Shown here in pieces: positions 16,685-24,018 of a stretch of 64,000 nucleotides of DNA; the first letter of the stretch is position 1; the number at the start of each line of letters is the position of its first letter. Location of the stretch: the NCBI RefSeq assembly GCF_001298735.1, contig NZ_CYSP01000017.1, forward strand, positions 1 to 64,000. The letters are read 5' to 3'. This stretch comes from Propionispora sp. 2/2-37. GTDB lineage: Bacteria > Bacillota > Negativicutes > Propionisporales > Propionisporaceae. The position numbers were made by a program, and so were the translations under genes. The notes beneath the pieces were generated by a model. It saw only the letters and a program-made list of their open reading frames with translations. It was not told where the DNA came from and did no database searches.

Positions 16685-16798
16685 CTAGCAGGTTGAGTTA
16701 CAGTTGTCCTCACAACAGAAAAATAGTAATAAAATAATTATGATGATTATTATAATAAACCAACTACTACCATGACCACCGAAGCCTCCCCGTCCCAT
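16685..16798 (-). CDS. Tiny Gly-rich/TM/Cys-rich membrane protein (YjcZ-like layout)
   Basis: A 37-residue protein with a textbook Shine-Dalgarno (AAAGGAGGT) 8 nt before ATG. It has a glycine-rich start (MGRGGFGGHGSSW), a run of eight Ile and three Leu as a transmembrane helix, and a short tail with four cysteines (CCEDNCNSTC). The plan resembles the YjcZ family of tiny sporulation-associated proteins of bacilli, which have Gly-rich heads and one TM helix; the Cys tail is different. A terminator follows. In a spore former a coat or forespore-membrane role is plausible but inferred. Confidence 0.65.
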   Translation of the reverse strand: MGRGGFGGHGSSWFIIIIIIIILLLFFCCEDNCNSTC

Positions 16799-16943
16799 AG
16801 AACAGACCTCCTTTGTTTTGGGTTGTGAAGTACGATGTACATTGTATCTTATGCTTCACATGAAAAATCGGTTACGGGTAACAAATAAAAACTACTCAAG
16901 AATTGCCTTTCTCTTTTCATGCATGACTATCTCCCCATGGAAA

Positions 16944-17013
16944 GTTTCAGTATAGTAAAAAACTCGTTCTTTGTAAATATAACTCCCCGTCCGGCCATGA
17001 CCGAGACGGGGAG
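16944..17013. repeat. Dispersed repeat family D, copy 2
   Basis: Starts GTTTCAGTATAGTAAAA and ends with the hairpin CTCCCCGT...ACGGGGAG; nearly identical to 5959-6027. It lies about 20 nt past the stop of the minus-strand gene at 17034-17246 and may serve as its terminator. Confidence 0.8.
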
Positions 17014-17033
17014 CATCATGTAGATTTTAATTT

Positions 17034-17246
17034 TTAATTGTTATGTAATACGATACCCAGTATTGCCAAGCCTCCAAGTGTTCTCATGATTTCTTCATGA
17101 TGTTCCCTCTCCCGCTCTCTCTGACTATCCTCATACCGATGTCCATCATGATGTCTGGGAGAGGCTTCTATTACGGATGCTCCGAAACCGAATTGCATGA
17201 GACCTACCAGGGAATAAACGATAACTTTTTTGGCTAACTTGTTCAC
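17034..17246 (-). CDS. Small secreted His/Arg/Glu-rich protein
   Basis: A 70-residue protein with a GTG start preceded by AAGGAGGGA. Residues 1-29 form a signal peptide (KKVIVYSLVGLMQFGFG, then SVIEA before SPRHH). The mature part is a charged, probably helical segment (HHDGHRYEDSQRERERE) followed by a hydrophobic end (LGGLAILGIVLHNN) that may insert in a membrane. No family recognised. A periplasmic location is inferred. Confidence 0.65.
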   Translation of the reverse strand: MNKLAKKVIVYSLVGLMQFGFGASVIEASPRHHDGHRYEDSQREREREHHEEIMRTLGGLAILGIVLHNN

Positions 17247-17361
17247 GGGGAATCCCTCCTTTATTTACTAACTCAAGTATATTTGGGGATTGTGACAAAC
17301 TTATGACTAAACAGTCATTTTGTAGCAAAAAAACCAGCCTCATAAAACACGGGTAAAACAC

Positions 17362-17487
17362 GGGGACAGGTTAGTTGTTTTACGCTCCCGTTGGTTCCTA
17401 TGAGACAGTTCTCCGTACCAGATATAACGGCGAACTTCCAAACGAAACATGGAGACAATTTTACCATGAAACATCTTTCCTGTCCCC
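17362..17487. repeat. Intergenic inverted-repeat element
   Basis: GGGGACAGG (17362-17370) and CCTGTCCCC (17479-17487) bound a noncoding 126-bp element. Its interior CTATGAGACAGTTCTCCGTA resembles CTATGATACAGTTCTCCGTA at about 8980-9000, and its ends resemble the GGGGACAGG start of family B. It is probably another member of the dispersed repeat population. Confidence 0.45.
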
Positions 17488-17502
17488 TTGTCCCACTAGG
17501 AA

Positions 17503-18279
17503 TTAATTGATTTTTGTCTTATTATATACAATATCTGTTATGGCGCCATTAAAATATTCGAAGTCTCCAGCGGGCAGGTTCCAAATTGCTTTTAGCCTGG
17601 ATGGTATTTTTATGCCATTCTTTTCAATATAATTACTTCCCTCAGCCGTCCACTTGTGTTTTTCCAATAGCCCGCCACCGCTATCCATATAACGGTCCTC
17701 TGTTTCAAATTTTGTGAATTCACCCTTATCATTAAAGGTAACTATACCTTCTGCTTTTACACCTTTGTAGTCAATGCTTGCTTTAGCATGATTAGAGTCA
17801 ATAGCCTCCCACTTGATATATGGCTGCAGGGCGCAGGTAGGCACGAGTAAAGCCTCAGACAAATAGGTAACGGCAGCAGATACATCCATTTCTGTTCCTG
17901 TTACGTCAAATACGGTTACTTTCTTCAGCAGTTTACCCAGCATGTTTCCTTGTCCGTTAAGATACCTGTCTCTGCCCTCAAACGGAATGATGCCAAACAT
18001 TGTTGAATAAATATAGGCTAATCTCGCTGGCTCAGAAACAAAATTATATTGCTCATATTTTATTTTAATCCACGGTTTATCGGGTCGCATTTTAAAAATG
18101 ACATCATTCCATACAATTTTAGCATTTGCCATTTTTGCTTTGCCTATATAGCCGCAATATACAAAATATCGTTGAACCGGTTCGGGCAGAGATAATATAT
18201 CGTTTTCTTTAAATACCTCATGGCTTACTATAGATTTGTCGAGCTCGGTTTGCACTTCCGATAAATACATTTTTTTCAT
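17503..18279 (-). CDS. DUF6544-like protein
   Basis: A 258-residue protein of a poorly characterised family recognisable by LPEPVQRYFVYCGYIGK near residue 31, KPWIKIKYEQYNFVSEPARL near 68, GNMLGKLLKKVTVFD near 109 and the closing GDFEYFNGAITDIVYN. No signal peptide is obvious. Homologues are small-molecule or lipid-binding-like proteins of unknown role. The family B repeat lies in its upstream region (18322-18484). Family assignment is from pattern memory. Confidence 0.65.
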   Translation of the reverse strand: MKKMYLSEVQTELDKSIVSHEVFKENDILSLPEPVQRYFVYCGYIGKAKMANAKIVWNDVIFKMRPDKPWIKIKYEQYNFVSEPARLAYIYSTMFGIIPFEGRDRYLNGQGNMLGKLLKKVTVFDVTGTEMDVSAAVTYLSEALLVPTCALQPYIKWEAIDSNHAKASIDYKGVKAEGIVTFNDKGEFTKFETEDRYMDSGGGLLEKHKWTAEGSNYIEKNGIKIPSRLKAIWNLPAGDFEYFNGAITDIVYNKTKIN

Positions 18280-18321
18280 AGGTGTATATTCTCTCCCAAT
18301 GATAAAATTGCAGCACTACTA

Positions 18322-18484
18322 TAGGTTCATTGTCCCCAATTGTCCGTCGATTACACTTTTTGATATTTCTATATGTCCCATAGACGGCATTACTGACACT
18401 ATTTATATTTTCCGGTTTCTTATTTTCCGGCTGAAACTACAAAACTCCTGCCAATTACATCCAAAAATCAGCAGGAGTTTCCTT
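18322..18484. repeat. Dispersed repeat family B, copy 2
   Basis: Near-copy of 10618-10782: GGTTCATTGTCC, TACACTTTTTGATATTTCTA, ATAGACGGCATTACTGACAC, then the hairpin CTCCTGCC...GCAGGAG with TTTCCTTA. It includes an additional TTATTTTCCGGC segment, shared with the copies at 55617 and 58163. Confidence 0.85.
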
Positions 18485-18535
18485 ATTTGAAAACAAATAA
18501 TATACTTCATACCTATCCGAACAATACGTTGCGGG

Positions 18536-19081
18536 GTGAAAATTATAATAAGAAAAATATTAATAACATTTATTTTTATATTGCTAGTATCTACAGTGCC
18601 ATGCCTGGCTAAAGAATATCTTGATGACGAATTGGGTTTTAAAATAACTCTTCCTGAAGAGTGGGTTCTTGTTCCTAATCCTTCTAAAGCGCACGAAGTA
18701 ATGTTTATACATTACAACAAGGGCTACGATAGCTATTTAATAATAAAGTCTAGTTTAAACCGTACCGGATCTACATTAGATAGCCTGTCAGATCAAGAAA
18801 TTAAAGATATTGCATACTCTAACTTTGAATACTTAAAAGACAATCCAAAATTTCTTATCGAGAATAAAGTTATACAAGTTCATGGCCATAAAGCCTTATT
18901 TTTTATTACCGAATCAACCTTAAATAATAACACGCCATTCAATAGGATTTTTTCTCAGTTTACTCTTAATGATGGCATATATACTGTTTCCGTTGTTACA
19001 GGAAGTAGTACCTACGATGAGGTATTACCTGAAATAATGGAAATGCTTAATACTTTTCAACCTCTTGAAAGAAAAAGATAA
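18536..19081 (+). CDS. Secreted PsbP/Mog1-like small protein
   Basis: A 181-residue protein with a GTG start and a clear signal peptide (IIRKILITFIFILLVSTVPC, cleavage near AKEY). The mature part, beginning DDELGFKITLPEEWVLVPNP and containing repeated beta-strand patterns, matches the layout of DUF1795/PsbP-like proteins. The Cys near residue 22 could make it a lipoprotein, but no strict lipobox is evident. It lies upstream of another unknown plus-strand gene 170 nt away. Role unknown. Confidence 0.6.
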   Translation: MKIIIRKILITFIFILLVSTVPCLAKEYLDDELGFKITLPEEWVLVPNPSKAHEVMFIHYNKGYDSYLIIKSSLNRTGSTLDSLSDQEIKDIAYSNFEYLKDNPKFLIENKVIQVHGHKALFFITESTLNNNTPFNRIFSQFTLNDGIYTVSVVTGSSTYDEVLPEIMEMLNTFQPLERKR

Positions 19082-19177
19082 TAGGTAAGGGGATATTTAT
19101 GCTAGACCTCCACATCTTTCGAATTACAAAACTTAATTCCAAAGATTCGAAAAACACTTTTAATCCAACACAATGTA

Positions 19178-19206
19178 ACATTTTATGTAATATATACATA
19201 AAATGT
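19178..19206 (+). promoter_or_regulatory. Perfect 11-bp inverted repeat upstream of the 19251 gene
   Basis: ACATTTTATGT (19178-19188) and ACATAAAATGT (19196-19206) flank a 7-bp AT spacer, ending 44 nt before the GTG start of the next gene. Its size and position fit a repressor operator or a short regulatory hairpin. Confidence 0.55.
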
Positions 19207-19250
19207 AATAACCCAACTGGTTATTGGAATTAAAAGAGGAGGAATTTATA

Positions 19251-19940
19251 GTGAGTCAACATCCTAATTTTGGTTCCGGTTCACGGAAAATCATTGAAGA
19301 GTTATGCCGCGAATTAGGTATAAGTATGATTCTTTTTGATGCAGGCGGGACGGCATACTGGGGCATACTTTCACGAATCGAGGATGGTCGTTTTGCAAGA
19401 CTTACCCCACCCCCAGGTAAACGTGGGGTTGTTGTAATAGCCCCAAATGGCGATTTTTATCGTGAAGATTTTACTATTGTCGATTTATGCAATATAGTCG
19501 GTAAAGCTGTCAACGTTATTCCCGATATATTTGATGGATGCAAGAACTTTAGAAAAGCAGCTCTTACCCTTGGCATCACAGATCAATCCCCTATAGAGAA
19601 CTCTGTTACCATGGATGAGAAACTGAGCATACCCACCGTACAGGTAATTGAAGACAATGATGGCGAACCTCGTGGTCGTGACGACATTATTGACCAATTA
19701 TGCTTTTTCCAAGGACAAAATGGATTCAATGCACGTACATGGGGTGGTTTTCAGTTTACTTGTAGTCGCTTAGTTGATATCGAAGACTGTCTGATTGTAT
19801 TAACTGACGTAAAACTCCGCCTCCCCGGAGATGATGAAAAGATTTTCTTAAACACAGTAACTTTAGTTATAAATGCTATACTTTCCTTTGGAATTTCCTC
19901 CCAAGAAGAGTGCGATGACGACTGTCATTCTTGCCCCTAA
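19251..19940 (+). CDS. Conserved-looking protein of unknown function
   Basis: A 229-residue protein if started at GTG 19251, chosen because GAGGAGG lies 7 nt upstream; a TTG 27 nt earlier also keeps the frame. It starts SQHPNFGSGSRKIIEELCRE and contains LFDAGGTAYWGILSRIEDGR near 28, PPPGKRGVVVIAPNGDFYRE near 55 and an acidic Cys-rich end (ECDDDCHSCP). There is no signal peptide or TM segment. The CDDDCHSCP tail could bind metal. I do not recognise the family. An 11-bp palindrome precedes it and a terminator lies at 20130. Confidence 0.6.
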   Translation: MSQHPNFGSGSRKIIEELCRELGISMILFDAGGTAYWGILSRIEDGRFARLTPPPGKRGVVVIAPNGDFYREDFTIVDLCNIVGKAVNVIPDIFDGCKNFRKAALTLGITDQSPIENSVTMDEKLSIPTVQVIEDNDGEPRGRDDIIDQLCFFQGQNGFNARTWGGFQFTCSRLVDIEDCLIVLTDVKLRLPGDDEKIFLNTVTLVINAILSFGISSQEECDDDCHSCP

Positions 19941-20129
19941 ACTGAACCAATTAATAACCTAAATATAAATTTGCTCTCTATCAGTTCCTTTATACTGAGC
20001 GAAAGAGCCGTGTTAAAACGTAAAGTTCAGCACAGCTCTACAAATTCCCTTCATCTATTTGCCTAGAAGATACAGGGGACGGCAGACCGTGTGCCCCCCC
20101 AATTAATCATATTAAACTAAAAAAACAGC

Positions 20130-20158
20130 AACTAGCCTTTATTAAGCAAAGGCTAGTT
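20130..20158 (+). terminator. Intrinsic terminator
   Basis: AACTAGCCTTT (20130-20140) pairs perfectly with AAAGGCTAGTT (20148-20158), with a 7-nt loop, followed by CTCGGTTTTT. It lies about 190 nt downstream of the 19251 gene and may serve it. Confidence 0.65.
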
Positions 20159-20174
20159 CTCGGTTTTTCCGTGG

Positions 20175-20283
20175 GTCAAGAGGACGGGGTTGCCGACAAC
20201 TTAAAACAGATACTTGAATTTTAGATAAAATAATAAAGGCTCAAATCACTTGATGTACTGTGAGTGATTTGAGCCTTTATTAT
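20175..20283. repeat. Hybrid of family A left half and family E hairpin
   Basis: The left half of family A (GTCAAGAGGACGGGGTTG to ACTTAAAACAGATAC, 20175-20211) is joined directly to TTTTAGATAAAATAATAAAG and a hairpin GGCTCAAATCACT...AGTGATTTGAGCC. The second part is the same as 5676-5738. One element appears to have been interrupted by or recombined with the other. From 20284 to 20532 no gene is evident. Confidence 0.75.
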
Positions 20284-20532
20284 TTATTCATACATTTTAC
20301 GTACTATCGTCCATAACATGACAATATGACGTTGGCATACTCCATATAGAGTGGGGATACCCCTTTTACCACACACTCCATGTGCATTGTGTTCATAATA
20401 TCTAAAAGAAAACACATATTACTCACTTGTAATCGTTTTCTGAATATGCGAATTACCACTTTGTTTGTAACATTTTCGTCTTAATTTTACATAGTATGTA
20501 TTGAATAACCAATAGCAAGGGAGTGATTCGGT

Positions 20533-21474
20533 ATGCCCCATTGTAAGTGTAAGGAAGCAGCCACTATGGGAGGCCTTACTGATGTTCCCGGCATCCTGGT
20601 AGGAAACGCTGAGAACAAATGCGACCGGACGGGATGCACGGTAATTCTCTGCCCGGATGGGGCAATTCCCGGCGTATCCGTAAGTGGAGGTAACCCCGTT
20701 ACCCAGAATACCGATAACATCCGCCCTGGCACCACAGAGAATCCGATATATGGCGTCCTCCTTACAGGGAGCAGTGTCTTCGGGCTGCCGGCGACGGGCG
20801 GAGTAATGCGCTGGCTTGTTGAGCAAGGGATCGATGATGTGCCTGTTGTACCTGCGGCGGTCATCTACGACCTCCCCTTCGCCATGGGCTCCCCTCCGCC
20901 TGATGCAGCTCTCGCCTACGCCGCCTGCCAGTCTGCAAATGCTGGTCCCGTTCCGGAAGGAAATGTGGGTGCCGGAGCGGGAGCAACGGCGGGAAAAATC
21001 TACGGTAGGCCAATGAAGTCAGGACTTGGTACTGCCTCCATTAGCATTCCCGGCGGTCCTGTGGTGGCAGCCCTGGCGGTGGTCAATCCCGTCGGAGACG
21101 TATGGTGTGGGGAACATATCGTCGTCGGAGCGCTACGTCCTGATGGAACCTTTGTCAACCAGACCCGGGCGATGCTGGCTGGTGTGCCGGTACCGAAGTC
21201 CAGCCAGACCATGAACACCACAATCGCACTAGTGGCTACCACCGCTCGGCTGACCAAGGCACAGGCCAACCGGGTGGCAATGCTCGCCGAAGATGGAATG
21301 GCCCGAGCTATCTCCCCCAATCATACGCAGTGGGACGGTGACACGATTTTCTGCCTCGCCCTGGGTTCATACACCAGTAATTTGACAGGTGACGAGCTTG
21401 TTACGCTGGTGGGCACAGCCGCTGCGGCAGTACTGGAGGAGGCCATTATCCGGGGAGCACTGGCAGCACAATAA
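20533..21474 (+). CDS. P1-family (DmpA-like) aminopeptidase
   Basis: A 313-residue N-terminal-nucleophile peptidase of family S58 (L-aminopeptidase/D-esterase). Family signatures are GGLTDVPGILVGN near residue 13, PGVSVSGGNPVTQNTDN near 46, LTGSSVFGLPATGGVMRWL near 76 and GNVGAGAGATAGK near 143. The self-cleavage site is probably MNTTIALVATTARL near 227, where Thr takes the place of DmpA's catalytic Ser. Two Cys-rich residues at the start (HCKCKEA) are unusual. Probably cytosolic, removing small N-terminal residues from peptides or amides. Monocistronic. Confidence 0.85.
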   Translation: MPHCKCKEAATMGGLTDVPGILVGNAENKCDRTGCTVILCPDGAIPGVSVSGGNPVTQNTDNIRPGTTENPIYGVLLTGSSVFGLPATGGVMRWLVEQGIDDVPVVPAAVIYDLPFAMGSPPPDAALAYAACQSANAGPVPEGNVGAGAGATAGKIYGRPMKSGLGTASISIPGGPVVAALAVVNPVGDVWCGEHIVVGALRPDGTFVNQTRAMLAGVPVPKSSQTMNTTIALVATTARLTKAQANRVAMLAEDGMARAISPNHTQWDGDTIFCLALGSYTSNLTGDELVTLVGTAAAAVLEEAIIRGALAAQ

Positions 21475-21533
21475 TCAGGGACATACGCACCAAGTAGGAC
21501 CTGAAATGTGATAGCTTTCATAAAAAAATTAAG

Positions 21534-21556
21534 CCCGAGAACATTGCTGTTCCGGG
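21534..21556 (-). terminator. Intrinsic terminator (minus strand)
   Basis: CCCGAGAAC (21534-21542) pairs with GTTCCGGG (21549-21556) with one bulge; on the minus strand CTTAATTTTTTT follows. It would end a transcript carrying the 29-codon ORF at 21570-21659. Confidence 0.55.
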
Positions 21557-21569
21557 TAACTGATCTTAA

Positions 21570-21659
21570 CTATTTATCAGATAACAGGAGATGACAATCT
21601 GAATGGATAAGGCGGGTGCGCGCCAGGCTGCCTGTTACTTTTACCTCGTTAACTTCCAT
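21570..21659 (-). CDS. Putative 29-residue peptide
   Basis: An ATG at 21659 with a strong Shine-Dalgarno (GCAGGAGGTCTT) opens a 29-residue frame, MEVNEVKVTGSLARTRLIHS then DCHLLLSDK. It lies downstream of ypeB, between two terminator-like hairpins, which suggests an independent or read-through small gene. No family recognised. Confidence 0.35.
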   Translation of the reverse strand: MEVNEVKVTGSLARTRLIHSDCHLLLSDK

Positions 21660-21691
21660 AAGACCTCCTGCTTTCAATGCATTTTGGGTAC

Positions 21692-21732
21692 AAAAAAGCG
21701 GCCGTGAAGCTTCCCACAGGCCCGTAAGCCGC
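21692..21732 (-). terminator. Probable terminator of the sleB-ypeB transcript
   Basis: GCGGC (21698-21702) and GCCGC (21728-21732) close a GC-rich hairpin with internal pairing around AAGCTT. On the minus strand TTTTTT follows (21697-21692). It is about 60 nt downstream of the ypeB stop. Confidence 0.55.
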
Positions 21733-21791
21733 CTCGGAGCTTCCCGCCGCATTCGCGCTAAACGAATATACATACAGTTTTGTGCTATGTA

Positions 21792-23156
21792 TTACATTGT
21801 CAGAGTGCCATCTGAAGTTTCTATCAGCCTCAGAACATTCTCCTCCCGTCCAGTCAAGGCATTTACATAGACGAGGTAGTTATCTTCTCCCAGTTTGGCC
21901 GGGAATTCATAGGCAAGCTTTTCACCCGTTACACCGGCAGGTATCAATACTAATCTTCCGCCTGAAACTACCAGACTGGGATTAATTGCCGACTGAGCCT
22001 GCTCTTTTGACACCTTTGGCTCCGGTAGATCGCGTTGCCCGTGGGACATTAGGTAGCCGGTGGCTTCAGTTCCGATGATTCCGCCGTTATCGAGAGCTAC
22101 CGTGACTTTAACCAAATCAGGGTACAAAATTACGTTCTTTTGTACTGCGGCAAAATTAAACATAACGGAATTTCCCTGGCGTAAATAATAGGTGGGGCTC
22201 ATTTCACCGAAACCCCGATCATGCAAAAATTGGAGCGCATTTTGCCGCGCCTGATCGATACTCACATTTGGCTCGCCTATAGGGCGGGAATTAAACATCC
22301 AGATTGCTTTGCCGCCCTTTTGGGAAATATCCAGCACCGTTTTTTGCTCACTGTCTCCTTCCGGTGTTACTTCCACACGATGTGCGGGAATGCGGCCGTT
22401 TGTCATTCCAGTTACAACGGCAGCATAGTTTACTCCGGGACTTTTTTCAATGAAGGCCAGCGCTTTGTTTTGGGCTTCTTCCGGCTGAATTTCAGCCATT
22501 CCGCTTAAATTCTTGGGCTCAACACGTTCCAGGTGCTCGGAAAAGGGACCGTCGTAAACTAAGGTCGGATAACGCTGCATTTGCTTGTCTAAAGCCGCAA
22601 AATCTGTTTGCACTATATTGTCTGGAGTTTTTTGCAGGTTGTTTCTTACTTCCTCAAAAAAAGCGCCGAAATAAGAATTGTTTTGAGCCACCCGGGCCTG
22701 CACACCCTGGAGTTCCCGATTTAGTTCCGCCGACTGCTGGTAGAGGCTGTTCAAGGTTTCCCGGTGTTTGGCTTCGATTACCCCGCCCTGAAGGATTTCC
22801 CGGGAAAGGCTGTTGCCGTACTCTCCTGCCTGCGCCAAAAATCTGGCGGTACGACCGGCAAGCATATCATTTAGAGGCAACTGGCCCAGATTGGCCTGGG
22901 CAAAGGCTGCCTGCTGGCGGATGTCCATCAGGAGCATAATTGCAAGGCTTGGGTCGGTAACTATTACACTTTTTGCAAAAAGCACTTCCAGGTTTTGCAC
23001 CTGACTTGTCATTTCAAAAAAGGCCCGCTGATATTTGTTATTTAGAAAAGTTTCCAGGCTACGGTTTGTCTGGTACTGGCGGTATCCCCACCACCCCAGG
23101 ACTGCTACCAGCACCAGCGCACCAATAGCCCCCAGAATGAGCCACCTTTTTCGCAA
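21792..23156 (-). CDS. ypeB: Spore germination protein YpeB
   Basis: A 454-residue YpeB homologue. A TTG start at 23156 follows AAGGAGGG. One N-terminal membrane anchor (WLILGAIGALVLVAVLGWWG) precedes a long helical region (about 30-190) and C-terminal PepSY-type repeats, with KALAFIEKSPGVNYAAVV near 230, ARQNALQFLHDRGFGEMSPT near 305 and AQSAINPSLVVSGGRLVLIP near 383. In Bacillus, YpeB is needed for stability and localisation of the cortex-lytic enzyme SleB, encoded next to it as here. It marks the organism as an endospore former. Confidence 0.9.
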   Translation of the reverse strand: MRKRWLILGAIGALVLVAVLGWWGYRQYQTNRSLETFLNNKYQRAFFEMTSQVQNLEVLFAKSVIVTDPSLAIMLLMDIRQQAAFAQANLGQLPLNDMLAGRTARFLAQAGEYGNSLSREILQGGVIEAKHRETLNSLYQQSAELNRELQGVQARVAQNNSYFGAFFEEVRNNLQKTPDNIVQTDFAALDKQMQRYPTLVYDGPFSEHLERVEPKNLSGMAEIQPEEAQNKALAFIEKSPGVNYAAVVTGMTNGRIPAHRVEVTPEGDSEQKTVLDISQKGGKAIWMFNSRPIGEPNVSIDQARQNALQFLHDRGFGEMSPTYYLRQGNSVMFNFAAVQKNVILYPDLVKVTVALDNGGIIGTEATGYLMSHGQRDLPEPKVSKEQAQSAINPSLVVSGGRLVLIPAGVTGEKLAYEFPAKLGEDNYLVYVNALTGREENVLRLIETSDGTLTM

Positions 23157-23169
23157 GAGAACCCTCCTT

Positions 23170-23271
23170 TCATCTGCGCACAGTCTGTAAGATCAGCCTT
23201 CTTAAATCAAGGATCGCAAGCTGTAAACCCGAAATAAGTACGGCTGCGGTTAAAATGAATGAATACTCCAC
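23170..23271 (-). CDS. Putative 33-residue hydrophobic protein between sleB and ypeB
   Basis: The 130-nt gap between sleB and ypeB contains a frame from GTG 23271 to TGA 23170 that reads as a hydrophobic helix with a basic end: VEYSFILTAAVLISGLQLAI then LDLRRLILQTVRR. The start has only a weak upstream signal. The amphipathic, membrane-helix-like sequence is unlikely for random noncoding DNA, and the position within a germination operon invites attention. No known family. Confidence 0.35.
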   Translation of the reverse strand: MEYSFILTAAVLISGLQLAILDLRRLILQTVRR

Positions 23272-23286
23272 CTGAATCAAGCTTCA

Positions 23287-23922
23287 TTACCGGCCAAAAA
23301 CATGATTGCCGATTTCCGTGTTGATATTTCTTGACCAAATCCAGGGACTGACCGGCTTGCTAGGATTCCAGAAGAAAAGCGACCCACCTGTCGGATCATA
23401 ACCGCCCATGGCCGTATCCGCGGCACGGATGGATTCCTGGCTTAGCGGCCTGTTTACCTGTCCGTTGGCAACAGACTCAAAAGCATGATCCTGATAAATT
23501 ACTCCGCTAATCGTATGCGGGAAATCAGCGCTCTTGGTCCGGTTCAATATTACCGCTCCAACAGCCACCTTCCCCAGGAATGGTTCATTTGCAGCCTCGC
23601 CCTCGATAACCCGGGCTAACAAAGTAACTTCGCCTCTTTCGGGATTTTTTGCCGCCGCCGGTTGTTTGAGCCAGAATACACCGGCTAAAAATAAGGCGAT
23701 CAGGCATGCCGCATATAAAACGCACATTGGTTTTGTATAAAACAGCTTCTGAGTTATAACCCTCACCTCCCAATATTGTGAATATTGTTTCACGACTGCC
23801 ATTTTTTTATGTAAGTTCATTTCAAGCTTGGCACTGGTGGCGATCAATTTAGTATTCATATGTTCGAGCATGGCAATAACATCTTTTTGTTGGTTACTGA
23901 AGCCATGGTTCATTGCAATCAC
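23287..23922 (-). CDS. sleB: Cell wall hydrolase SleB (spore cortex-lytic enzyme)
   Basis: Up to 211 residues from a GTG at 23922. A hydrophobic segment near 70-85 (CVLYAACLIALFLAGVFW) precedes the SleB catalytic domain: TLLARVIEGEAANEPFLGKV near 99, with the catalytic Glu, VILNRTKSADFPHTISGVIY, FESVANGQVNRPLSQES and the closing IGNHVFGR. No peptidoglycan-binding domain is present. The first 50 residues are hydrophilic and atypical; a start closer to the hydrophobic segment, making a normal signal peptide, is possible (GGGAGGTGAGG occurs near codon 53). SleB degrades cortex muramic-delta-lactam peptidoglycan during germination. Divergent from the YcaO gene. Confidence 0.85.
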   Translation of the reverse strand: MIAMNHGFSNQQKDVIAMLEHMNTKLIATSAKLEMNLHKKMAVVKQYSQYWEVRVITQKLFYTKPMCVLYAACLIALFLAGVFWLKQPAAAKNPERGEVTLLARVIEGEAANEPFLGKVAVGAVILNRTKSADFPHTISGVIYQDHAFESVANGQVNRPLSQESIRAADTAMGGYDPTGGSLFFWNPSKPVSPWIWSRNINTEIGNHVFGR

Positions 23923-24018
23923 AAACCATGATACATGGTCATATATTAAAAAAGAACTGGAAAATTCAACATGATAATTTTCCTTCAGCGTAAAATGTTA
24001 TGGTGCGAGGTGCAATGC

